This document shows positions 26,657 to 34,504 of a DNA stretch of 64,000 nt, one piece after another (the stretch's first letter is position 1; each line of letters begins with the position of its first letter). The notes below the pieces were generated by a model. That model did not search any database. It worked only from the letters and a program-made list of their open reading frames with translations, and was not told the origin of the DNA. This stretch comes from Acidimicrobiales bacterium (GTDB lineage: Bacteria; Actinomycetota; Acidimicrobiia; Acidimicrobiales; SZUA-35). The translations under genes and the position numbers were made by a program. Location of the stretch: assembly GCA_028285495.1 (NCBI GenBank), contig JANQPB010000036.1, positions 1 through 64,000 of the forward strand, written 5' to 3'.

Positions 26657-27642
26657 CGACCACACGCTTCGAGGACGCCGACCCCGAGCTGCACGCCTTC
26701 TACGGCGACGTCGCGGCCGCCGACCTGCAACCGCTGTGGACCCAGCACGAGCTGATGCCCCGCCAGCCCAGCCTCGGCGCCGTCCCGTACCACTGGCCGT
26801 TCACCGACGTCGAGCCCCTGATGGCCCGGGCGGGACAGCTGGTCGGCACCGATCGGGGCGGCGATCGCCGGGTGCTGGCCATGTCGAATCCCGGGCTCGG
26901 CGGCGAGCCCTACGCCACCCCGACGCTGTGGGCGGCGATGCAGTACCTCAACCCGGGCGAGAGCGCGCCACCCCATCGTCACTCCCCCGCCGCGCTCCGC
27001 TTCGTGCTGGCCGGCGAGGGGGTCTCGACGCTGGTCGACGGCGAGGAGGTGGCGATGTGTCCCGGCGACCTGGTGCTGACGCCGTCCATGCGCTGGCACG
27101 AGCACCGCAACGATGCCGTCGAGCCGATGGTGTGGTTCGACGGGCTCGACATCCCCCTGGCCCGCAGCCTCGACGCCGTGTTCTTCGAGCCAGGTCCGAT
27201 GCTCGCGCCGTCCGGCCGGCCCCCGGCCACCATGCGTCACCCCTGGGCCGAGACCGACGAGGCGCTCCGGTCCACCACCGTCCACCGGTTCGTGGCCGAC
27301 GACGGGCGGAGCGACGTGATGCCGACGATGCGATGCCAGATGCACCGCTTGGCCGCCGGCACCTCGACGACCGACCGGGCCCACGTCGGCTCCAGCGTGT
27401 TCGTGGTCTTCCGGGGCGACGGCTCGGTGGCGATCACCGGCGGTCGGCGGGGCGACGTGGAGGCGCCGCTCCGGCCCGGCGACGTGGTGGCGGTGCCGTC
27501 CTGGGTCGAGGTGACCTGGACGGCCGACGACCAGCTGGACCTGTTCGAGATGTCCGACGCCCCGGTGATCGAGGCCCTGCAACTGGATCGCACGGCGGTC
27601 GAGACACCGGTGGGAACCACCGGGTCCCGAGGAGACGCCTAG
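26653..27642 (+). CDS. Gentisate 1,2-dioxygenase
   Basis: A 329-residue bicupin. The first cupin carries the metal ligands in SAPPHRHSPAALRFVLAG (His about 107 and 109) and MRWHEHRND (His about 149), with DLVLTPSMRW typical of gentisate dioxygenases. The second cupin (about 215-300) has AHVGSSVFVVFRGDG in place of a metal site. The enzyme opens the gentisate ring with O2 to give maleylpyruvate. It is the third gene of the coupled operon (ATGA overlap with the ligase). Its stop codon lies in a CTAG shared with the convergent amidohydrolase stop. Downstream maleylpyruvate isomerase and fumarylpyruvate hydrolase are not in the window. Confidence 0.9.
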   Translation: MTTTRFEDADPELHAFYGDVAAADLQPLWTQHELMPRQPSLGAVPYHWPFTDVEPLMARAGQLVGTDRGGDRRVLAMSNPGLGGEPYATPTLWAAMQYLNPGESAPPHRHSPAALRFVLAGEGVSTLVDGEEVAMCPGDLVLTPSMRWHEHRNDAVEPMVWFDGLDIPLARSLDAVFFEPGPMLAPSGRPPATMRHPWAETDEALRSTTVHRFVADDGRSDVMPTMRCQMHRLAAGTSTTDRAHVGSSVFVVFRGDGSVAITGGRRGDVEAPLRPGDVVAVPSWVEVTWTADDQLDLFEMSDAPVIEALQLDRTAVETPVGTTGSRGDA

Positions 27643-29060
27643 CGTCCGCTCGGCGGTCGAGAGCTGCGCTCGAGCTCCTCGACGACCGCCTCGGCCCGAC
27701 CCATCAGGTCGTCGACGTCGATGGTCAGCAGCTGCCGGTCCCGCATCAGCACCCGGCCGGCGACGATCACGGTGGTGACGTCGCTGGCCTCCCCGACCTC
27801 GACGAAGCGGCGCACCGGCTCCCGCCCCGGCTGGTAGCGGAAGCCCGAGCGGTCGACGATCGCCAGATCGGCCGCCTTGCCGACCTCGAGCGAGCCGATC
27901 TCGTCGGCCCAGCCGCAGAATCGGGCGCCGCCGAGGGTGGCCATCTCGAACACCGTCGAGGCGTCGAGCGGATCGTTGGTCATCGTCCGATCCTTGTGGA
28001 TCGACGACGCATCGTTGAGCTGGCGGACCAGGCTGCCACCGAGCCAGGTGGTGTCGTTGCCGATGGCGAGACTGACACCGGCCCGCTCCATGGCGGGGAA
28101 CATCCCGCGGTCGACGTAGCCAGAGGGCAGCACCGTGGTACTGGTCGGGCAGTGCACGACGTGGACTCCGGCCCCGACCATGGCCTGCACGTCGTGCGCC
28201 GTCGGGTAGCCGCAGTGGATGCAACCGAGCCGTGACGAGAACAGCCCGGCGTCGGCCAGGCGCTCCAACCCCGTCCGGCCGTGATGGCGCCGCGACCACT
28301 CGGCCTCGTTGGCCAGGGCGGCGACGTGGGTGGAGATCTGCACGTCGTGCGCCGAGGACAGGGCCTCGGTCCCGTCGAGCAGCTCGTCCGAGCAGGCCCC
28401 GACGAAGAACAGGTTCAGGCCGGCCCGGACCCGGCCATCGACCGAGCCGTGCCACCGGTCGATCAGGTCATCCTGGGCCGCCAGCAGCTCGTCGACGTCG
28501 TTGGCCCGCCGGATCTCGTCGCCGTCGGTCACCAGGTCGGCGGCCATCGAGGTCACGACGGCCCGCAGGCCAGACGACTCGACGGCCCTGGCGATGGCGT
28601 CAGCCGACCCCCCGCCCCCTTCGGAGAAGCAGGTGACACCGGACCGGATCTCCTCGGCGCACGCGGCCAGCGCCGCCACCTCGGTCGCCTCGGGGGACGT
28701 GGCGAAGCCGGGGAAGTTGGTCAGGCAGCTGACGGCCGAGATGGCGTCCATGTCGCCCCCACCGTGGAGCAGGCCGGGCGGGGCCACGGTGGGGTACCGC
28801 CCGGCGCCGATCCGGTCGAAGGCCGAGAGGAACATCCCGGCGTGCTGATGGGCGTCGACCAGGCCGGGGATGACCAGGCCGCCGTCGGCGTCGATGACCG
28901 TCGCCGGGCCTGGCACGGCGACGTCTGCCGCCGGGCCGACCTCGGTGATGCGCCCACCGGCGACCAGCACGGTGCCATCGGGGATCACGGCGCGATCGGC
29001 GTCCATCGTCACGATGTAGCCGTTGCGAACGGCGAGCTCGGCCGGTGTGTTCACCAGCAC
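27639..29060 (-). CDS. Amidohydrolase (Atz/Trz, cytosine-deaminase-like family)
   Basis: A 473-residue metal-dependent hydrolase. It has the N-terminal and C-terminal beta-sandwich halves (GTVLVAGGRITEVGP and SLEVGKAADLAIVD) around a TIM barrel with VDAHQHAGMF (metal His pair), DVQISTHVAA, CIHCGYPTAHD and LAIGNDTTWLGG (catalytic Asp). This is the chlorohydrolase/S-adenosylhomocysteine-deaminase/8-oxoguanine-deaminase subgroup. Substrate unknown. GTG codons at 29060 and 29054 are the likely starts. Its stop shares a CTAG palindrome with the gentisate dioxygenase stop. Confidence 0.88.
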   Translation of the reverse strand: MLVNTPAELAVRNGYIVTMDADRAVIPDGTVLVAGGRITEVGPAADVAVPGPATVIDADGGLVIPGLVDAHQHAGMFLSAFDRIGAGRYPTVAPPGLLHGGGDMDAISAVSCLTNFPGFATSPEATEVAALAACAEEIRSGVTCFSEGGGGSADAIARAVESSGLRAVVTSMAADLVTDGDEIRRANDVDELLAAQDDLIDRWHGSVDGRVRAGLNLFFVGACSDELLDGTEALSSAHDVQISTHVAALANEAEWSRRHHGRTGLERLADAGLFSSRLGCIHCGYPTAHDVQAMVGAGVHVVHCPTSTTVLPSGYVDRGMFPAMERAGVSLAIGNDTTWLGGSLVRQLNDASSIHKDRTMTNDPLDASTVFEMATLGGARFCGWADEIGSLEVGKAADLAIVDRSGFRYQPGREPVRRFVEVGEASDVTTVIVAGRVLMRDRQLLTIDVDDLMGRAEAVVEELERSSRPPSGR

Positions 29061-29213
29061 GGATCGTAGCCCCACCGACGGATGGCTTCCGGCGTCCGAC
29101 GGCGACCGCCCCCGCTGGGGACCGCTCCAGCTCTGCCCGGTTCGCTGCGGCACGAGGCGCTCGCCCTGCGGCCATGCTCCCACCTTCCGAGGCCGTCCCG
29201 AGCCGCCGATGGA

Positions 29214-30563
29214 TCAGGCCGGGTTGGATGCCGAGCGGTCCGGGGCGGTCGTCGGCGACCCGGTCGGGGTGACGCCGCCCTCCCCCGATGGCGTGGCCCG
29301 GGCCGGCGGAGCCGGGGGGACGGCGAGGAAGAACCAACCGCTGCCGAGGGCGGCGACGACGGCGAGGATCATGAACCCGAGGCGGTAGTCGCCGGTCTGG
29401 TCCCGCAGGACCCCGGCCACGATCGGTCCGACCACCATGCCGAACATCACGATCAACGACGAGAACCCCATGATCTTCCCGAACGCCGTTGCCCCGAAGT
29501 AGTCGGCCCGGAGCGCCGACTGGATCGGACCGCGTACCCCCCACGCCAGCCCGTGGAACAGCACGAACAGCCACACGAGCACCGAGCTGGTGGCCAGCGC
29601 CAGCAGGAGCATGCCGAACCCGTGACCGAGCATGGCGATCGTGGCCAGGATGCGCTTGTCGACGTGGTCGCCGAGCACACCGCCGAGGAGCTGGCCGACC
29701 CCCATCATCGCCGGCAGCATGCCGACGACCACGGCGGTGTGCAGCGTGGAGAAGCCGCGGTCCTCCTCGAGGTACAGGCCGAGGTGGGCCATCGACGCCC
29801 CGACGATGAGGAGCGCCGAGGCGTGGCCGAGGCTGATGAACCAGAAGGCCCGCGTCCGGACCGCTTCGCTGGCGGTGAAGTGGATGCGGCTGACCGTCGG
29901 CGGGAGCGGGGCTTCGTCGTCGATGGCATCGGGGTCGATCCCGTCGACGAACTGCCCGACGTCGCCGGGACGCTTGTCGAAGTGACGGGACAGCGGCAGG
30001 ATCACCACGAGGGCGAGGCCGGCGGACAGCATCGACGTCGTCCGCCAGCCGAACCGGTCGAGGGCGAGCCCGACGAGGAAGGTGAACGCGCCCCCGACGG
30101 CGAAACCCATCTGGGCCAACGCCAGGGCTCGGGACCGCCGCCGCTCGAACCAGTTCACGATCGCGACCGTGACGGTCAGGAACCCGGCGAGGCTGGAGCC
30201 GAGGGCCACGAGCAGATAGAAGGCGTAGAGCTCGACGAGGCTGTCGATCGTGGCGAACGCCAGGAACCCGACCGCCATGATGACCGCCCCGAGCCGGAGC
30301 ACCCGGCGCGGGCCCCAGTTGTCGGTCATCCAGCCCTGGATCGGGCCGAGCAATCCGCTCTCGGCCCGGTTGAGGGCGAAGGCGACGCCGATGGCGCCGG
30401 CCGACCAGCCGAACTCGTTGCGCAGCTCGACCGCGATGAGCGCAAAAGCGTTGAAGACGAGCCCGCTCTGGAGGGCCTGGATGGCGAAGCCGCCGCGGAC
30501 GATGCGCCAGCCGTTGAAGGGGAGGTCATCCGCTCGGTGGCCGCGTCGAAGCATCGGAGCCAT
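29214..30563 (-). CDS. MFS transporter
   Basis: A 449-residue integral membrane protein with about twelve helices, starting near FNGWRIVRGGFAIQALQSG. A typical MFS loop GWMTDNWGPRRVLRLG lies between helices 2 and 3, and a charged central loop follows helix 6 (KRPGDVGQFVDGIDPD). The subgroup is the monocarboxylate/oxalate-formate-like MFS, as for the transporter at 4044-5336. It begins 21 bp after the luciferase-like gene stop, so the two are co-transcribed. Its substrate may be that of the neighbouring oxidoreductase or amidohydrolase. Confidence 0.88.
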   Translation of the reverse strand: MAPMLRRGHRADDLPFNGWRIVRGGFAIQALQSGLVFNAFALIAVELRNEFGWSAGAIGVAFALNRAESGLLGPIQGWMTDNWGPRRVLRLGAVIMAVGFLAFATIDSLVELYAFYLLVALGSSLAGFLTVTVAIVNWFERRRSRALALAQMGFAVGGAFTFLVGLALDRFGWRTTSMLSAGLALVVILPLSRHFDKRPGDVGQFVDGIDPDAIDDEAPLPPTVSRIHFTASEAVRTRAFWFISLGHASALLIVGASMAHLGLYLEEDRGFSTLHTAVVVGMLPAMMGVGQLLGGVLGDHVDKRILATIAMLGHGFGMLLLALATSSVLVWLFVLFHGLAWGVRGPIQSALRADYFGATAFGKIMGFSSLIVMFGMVVGPIVAGVLRDQTGDYRLGFMILAVVAALGSGWFFLAVPPAPPARATPSGEGGVTPTGSPTTAPDRSASNPA

Positions 30564-30584
30564 GCTGTCCCAAACCGGAGGGGC

Positions 30585-31607
30585 TCAACCAGCCGACGCA
30601 ACCCGCGACGCCAGGTCGAAGAGGTCGGCCCAGGCTGCGCCTCCACCCGGCTCATCCTGTTGGCCGAGGCGCATCAGGATGATCTCGTCGGCCAGGCCCT
30701 CGTACTCGGCGATGCGGGCTGCGCATTGGGCCGGGGTCCCGGTGATCGTCATCGTGTCGATCACCTCGTCGGGCACGAGATCCATCGCCTCGCGGGTCCG
30801 GCCGTCTGGCACGAGCCGGGTCGCGGCGTCGGCGAACTCGGCGAACCCGAGCTGGCGGAGCTGCGAGTCGTAGTAGGGGTGGGGCACGGGGTGGAAGAGG
30901 CCACAGATGGAGGCCCGGGTGGCCTGCCGTGCGAGCTCCTCGTCCGCGTTGATGCTCAGCTGGGCGCCGACCGGGAACACCAGCTCGTCGGGGTCGCGAC
31001 CGACGGCCTCGGCTCCGGCCCGGGCGTTCGGTCGCACGATCCGGTCGAGGAAGTCGGTCGACGACATCACGCCGACCGCCACCCCGTCGGCCTCCTCGCC
31101 GGCCAGCCGCACCATGTTGGGGCCGGACGCCGAGAGATAGACCGGGATCGATGGCTGGGCCGGTTCCCACGAGGCCCGCCACCGGATCCGATGGGTGTCG
31201 CCCCGGTGACGGACCGGCTCGCCGGCTCGGGCCCCGATCACACCGCGGACGATCCGGAGGTAGTCGCGCATCTTGGCGATCGGCCTGGAGGAGTCGATCC
31301 CCATGTACCACTCGTTGAAGTGCGGGTTGCCAGTACCGACGCCGAGCACGAACCGACCGCCGCTGAGCTCGCCGAGGTCACGGGCGGCGATACCGGCCAG
31401 CCACGGCTCGCGGGCGTAGGCGTTGACGATGTAGGTCCCGACGGTGGCTCGCTCGGTTGCGGCGACGACGGCCGCGGCCGTCACGAACGCGCTCCGCCCG
31501 GCCTCGACGGTGTAGAGCGCGTCGAACCCGGCCGCCTCGGCCTCCCTGGAGAGGGTCGAGATCGTCGCCATCGAGTCCTCGAACCCGAGGAGCAGACCGA
31601 GTCGCAT
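30585..31607 (-). CDS. LLM-class (luciferase-like) oxidoreductase
   Basis: A 340-residue luciferase-fold enzyme starting MRLGLLLGFEDSMATISTL. It has FDALYTVEAGRSAFV, ERATVGTYIVNAY and the SGGRFVLGVGTGNPH signature, consistent with an F420-dependent (methylenetetrahydromethanopterin reductase-like) oxidoreductase. The ATG at 31607 matches family N-termini; upstream in-frame residues are low-complexity. It leads a small operon with an MFS transporter. Substrate unknown. Confidence 0.88.
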   Translation of the reverse strand: MRLGLLLGFEDSMATISTLSREAEAAGFDALYTVEAGRSAFVTAAAVVAATERATVGTYIVNAYAREPWLAGIAARDLGELSGGRFVLGVGTGNPHFNEWYMGIDSSRPIAKMRDYLRIVRGVIGARAGEPVRHRGDTHRIRWRASWEPAQPSIPVYLSASGPNMVRLAGEEADGVAVGVMSSTDFLDRIVRPNARAGAEAVGRDPDELVFPVGAQLSINADEELARQATRASICGLFHPVPHPYYDSQLRQLGFAEFADAATRLVPDGRTREAMDLVPDEVIDTMTITGTPAQCAARIAEYEGLADEIILMRLGQQDEPGGGAAWADLFDLASRVASAG

Positions 31608-31791
31608 GGCCGGACCGTAGGACGCAGCCTGCGGCCAGGACAAGCGAGCCGACAGATCGCGGAGCGAGGACGGCGCTCGGCCCGTGGGCCAGCGCACGGC
31701 CCGGCCGCAGCCCTCGGCGGGACGCCGTCGAGTCGCCCGTGGTGGCCGTGTTACTTGCCGACCGGCCGAACGACGTCGATGACCACGACAG

Positions 31792-34290
31792 CTAGCGCGA
31801 CGATCCCGCGTACATCACCACCTTCTTGTTGAGCGCATCGACGAAGCCCCACGGTGGCGGATTGCCGCGGGTGCCTCCCGCTTCCAGCCACTTGATGTCG
31901 TAGCTCCAGTCCTTCCATGTCACCTCGAACGACCAGCCCTTCCATCCGGCAGCGTTCTCCGGCCGACTCATGAAGTTGGGGTCACGGACGAGCGACGGGT
32001 ACATCCCGGCATCGATCGTGCTCAGATGTGCCTTGCTCCCGAGCTCGTTCGGCTGGAGCGGGACCCGGCGCGACGGCCCCGCCGCCTGGCCGGGTGCGGC
32101 GCCGCCGAGTCCGCGCCCCGGGAACCCCATCCCCGGGAGCGTCCCACCGGTGTGACGGAGCGCAGGCTCCGTCGCAGCCCGGGCCACGTCCGGCTCCGTC
32201 GCAGCCCGACCGATGTCCGGCTCGGTCGCAGCCCGGGCGATGTCCGGCTCCGTCGCAGCCCGGGCGACGTCCGGCTCCGTCGCAGCCCGACCGATGTCCG
32301 GCTCGGTCGCAGCCAGTGCGGGATCCTGCAACAGCGGTTGGCCCCCGCTCGACGGTGACGGCCCCCGATAGCGCCCCCTGGCCATCCCGAGGCCGATCTG
32401 CAGCGCACCACCGATGAGGATCTCGTCGACCAGCATGTTCTTCAGCTCGTCGGCCGACTGCGGCCACTGCCCCTGGACCACCCGGTTCGCCACGACCTGG
32501 ACCGCCGTGGTGGCAGGAGCCGAACCGGCAGCGCCGACGATGTCGACGATGACCCGCTGCCAGCCGGGGCCTATCCCGAATCGGGTGAGCGCCGGCCCGA
32601 GCGCCCGTTCGAGCTTGCTTGCGATCGCCCCACCGAGGAGCGTGCCGACGTAGGCGGTCAGTCCGTCGACGGCCCCCCGCTTGCCGATCGCCCCGAGATC
32701 GAGCCCCGGCCGCAGACCGAAACCCCACTCGCTCGTCTGCTGCGCAGTCTCCTGGACGACGCCGTAGACGGCGGCTCCCTTCGCCGAGGCAACGCTGAGC
32801 CCGGCCAGTCCCGTCCCCGAAGCGGCGAGGCCGCCACTGGCGATCGTGGCGGCGACGGCGCCGGCGATCTTGACGACCTCGAGCGCAGCGACCGCAGCTG
32901 CGGCACCGGCCTGGGTCTCGTTCTCGTACTCGATGACCTGCCGTCTGGCCTCGTGGCGGAGTGTCTCGGCCTGGATGAGGAGGAGACCGGCCAGCTCGAT
33001 CTTGCGCTCCAGCACGGCCTGGAACGCCGCATCGAGCGTGGTCTCGGTTGGTGACCAGATGTCCCAGCCCGGCATCTCGGCCCCGCTGAACGTCTCGGCG
33101 ATCCGGGCCCGTATCCAGTGGTCGGTCCTCACCTCACTGGCGAACATGTGGCGGTCCCGATCGCTGTACATGTCGTTCTGGATGCGATCGTGGAGTGCGT
33201 CCATCTCCTGGTAGGCGGGGCCGTTGAACACGAGCTCTCGGTGGCGCGACCAGATCCGGTCGACCTTCAGCAGGTCGTCGAAGGTGGCCCGCCGGTCGGC
33301 CGGCAGCGAGAGCGCCTCCTCACCATCACCCCACGAGATGGTGAAGAACGGCGCCGGGGCCAAGCCCTCGCGCATGTACAGGCGAACGGGCTTCGCAGCC
33401 ATCTCCTCCCACAGGGCCTGACGAAACGCAGCTTCCGCCGCCTGGTTCCATGGTTGGGGAGCAACGATCGTCGGCGACAGGAGTCGGGTCGCATCCACCT
33501 CGACCAGTCGATACTTCATGAACTCGAGGTCGCGGCGGTAGCCACGTGCGGCGCGATCGATGTGGGGAGCGCTCACGACCGCGGCCACCGATCCGTGTTG
33601 TTCCTGATGCGCAGCCTCCATCCGGGCGATGCGCTCCGTCACGCCGCGGTTGTGGTGGCGGTTGTCCAGAATCCGCTGGAACGTCTCGATCTGCTGCGGT
33701 GTGAGCAAGCCGGACAGGTGGGGATGGCTCTGAGCGATCAACGTCGCAGCATCGGCCACCCCATCGCCCTGCTCGGCCCGCTCGGTGCCACGGAACACGA
33801 CCGGTCGGTCGACCGCTCCGACGGTCACCCCGACCTGTCGTTGCTCTCCGACCGCCGCTGCTTCCTGCTCGAGTGGGTCGTCGCGATCGGCGATGCCGGC
33901 CGGGGTGGCGCCCGCTTCGACGCCAGGAGCCTGGGCCACGTGTGCCGCCTCATGGGCCAACAGATCGAAGGTCGCCGGCGACGTCGGATCGAGCGCCCGC
34001 TTGCCGAGGAACACCGACCGGCCGAACGTGACCGCATCGGCTCGGGCGCTCTCGGCTGCCGACTGGGCCTCCGCTCCACGGTGGAGCCGCATGTCCGACA
34101 GCGGTGCGCCAACCCTCTCCTCGAGCTCGTGGCGGAGCGGACCGCTCACCGGCGACCCCTGCGAGGCCGACCGCCCGAGGGCCCTCGCCAACTGATGATT
34201 CGGGGCCGACCGAGCGGTGGCGGGGAGCTCTCCTGCGTCCGCTGCCGCCGACGAGCGCCCGGACCGCATCAGCCAGGGACGAAGACGCAC
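31792..34290 (-). CDS. DUF4157 (eCIS core) protein, candidate injection-system payload
   Basis: An 832-residue protein. The N-terminal part (about 40-120) is the eCIS-core DUF4157 domain, with LRHELEERVGAPLSDMRLH and LLAHEAAHVAQ (metallopeptidase-like HEAAH at about 113-117). A helical middle region follows, then Ala/Gly-rich hydrophobic segments (AGAVAATIASGGLAASGTG, and one around TAYVGTLLGGAIASKL) like the membrane-active or pretoxin parts of delivered toxins. Next come five perfect-length 9-aa repeats (ATEPDxxRA) and a distinct C-terminal domain of about 95 residues rich in Trp (GWKGWSFEVTW, WKDWSYDIKW). DUF4157 is known to mark eCIS-associated cargo. The GTG at 34290 is 7 nt after a CACAAT box and has no Shine-Dalgarno; an ATG at 34269 is the alternative. 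The C-terminal activity is not recognised. Confidence 0.85.
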   Translation of the reverse strand: MRLRPWLMRSGRSSAAADAGELPATARSAPNHQLARALGRSASQGSPVSGPLRHELEERVGAPLSDMRLHRGAEAQSAAESARADAVTFGRSVFLGKRALDPTSPATFDLLAHEAAHVAQAPGVEAGATPAGIADRDDPLEQEAAAVGEQRQVGVTVGAVDRPVVFRGTERAEQGDGVADAATLIAQSHPHLSGLLTPQQIETFQRILDNRHHNRGVTERIARMEAAHQEQHGSVAAVVSAPHIDRAARGYRRDLEFMKYRLVEVDATRLLSPTIVAPQPWNQAAEAAFRQALWEEMAAKPVRLYMREGLAPAPFFTISWGDGEEALSLPADRRATFDDLLKVDRIWSRHRELVFNGPAYQEMDALHDRIQNDMYSDRDRHMFASEVRTDHWIRARIAETFSGAEMPGWDIWSPTETTLDAAFQAVLERKIELAGLLLIQAETLRHEARRQVIEYENETQAGAAAAVAALEVVKIAGAVAATIASGGLAASGTGLAGLSVASAKGAAVYGVVQETAQQTSEWGFGLRPGLDLGAIGKRGAVDGLTAYVGTLLGGAIASKLERALGPALTRFGIGPGWQRVIVDIVGAAGSAPATTAVQVVANRVVQGQWPQSADELKNMLVDEILIGGALQIGLGMARGRYRGPSPSSGGQPLLQDPALAATEPDIGRAATEPDVARAATEPDIARAATEPDIGRAATEPDVARAATEPALRHTGGTLPGMGFPGRGLGGAAPGQAAGPSRRVPLQPNELGSKAHLSTIDAGMYPSLVRDPNFMSRPENAAGWKGWSFEVTWKDWSYDIKWLEAGGTRGNPPPWGFVDALNKKVVMYAGSSR
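32171..32305 (-). repeat. Five tandem 27-bp coding repeats
   Basis: Five 27-bp units starting gtcgcagccc lie at 32171, 32198, 32225, 32252 and 32279, with a partial sixth at 32306. On the minus strand they encode 9-residue ATEPD-type repeats in the candidate payload, just before its C-terminal domain. There are no spacers. The low divergence suggests recent expansion; the segment probably forms an extended linker. Confidence 0.9.
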
Positions 34291-34297
34291 GACCAAT

Positions 34298-34303
34298 ATT
34301 GTG
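34298..34303 (-). promoter_or_regulatory. Putative -10 box (CACAAT) for the DUF4157 payload gene
   Basis: CACAAT on the minus strand is followed by 7 nt and a GTG in frame with the payload gene, suggesting leaderless expression. The same AT-rich spot contains the palindrome caatattg, unusual in this very GC-rich region, in a 214-bp gap between divergent genes. A regulator could bind there. Confidence 0.35.
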
Positions 34304-34504
34304 AACCGCGAGCAACCCCGGGGACGACGTCCAAACGGGCATGCTTTGGTGCATGGATTGACGACCAAGAGTCCGTCGGGCTCGATTGGCAGCGAAACCT
34401 GCCGGATGGAGAGGCGGCCACGACGACCGCCATTCGGGCAAGCAAGGCTTGTTCTATTGCGCGAGATGGGCGATTCAAGTAGACCGACTTCTGTCAAAGG
34501 AGTG

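Noticed and set aside
29082..31832. 916-codon plus-strand frame of Arg/Glu/Asp/His low complexity
   Set aside because: It lies antisense to the MFS and luciferase-like genes, both of which have clear family motifs.
32171..32320. Possible CRISPR array
   Set aside because: The 27-bp units are contiguous, without spacers, and encode an in-frame 9-residue repeat.
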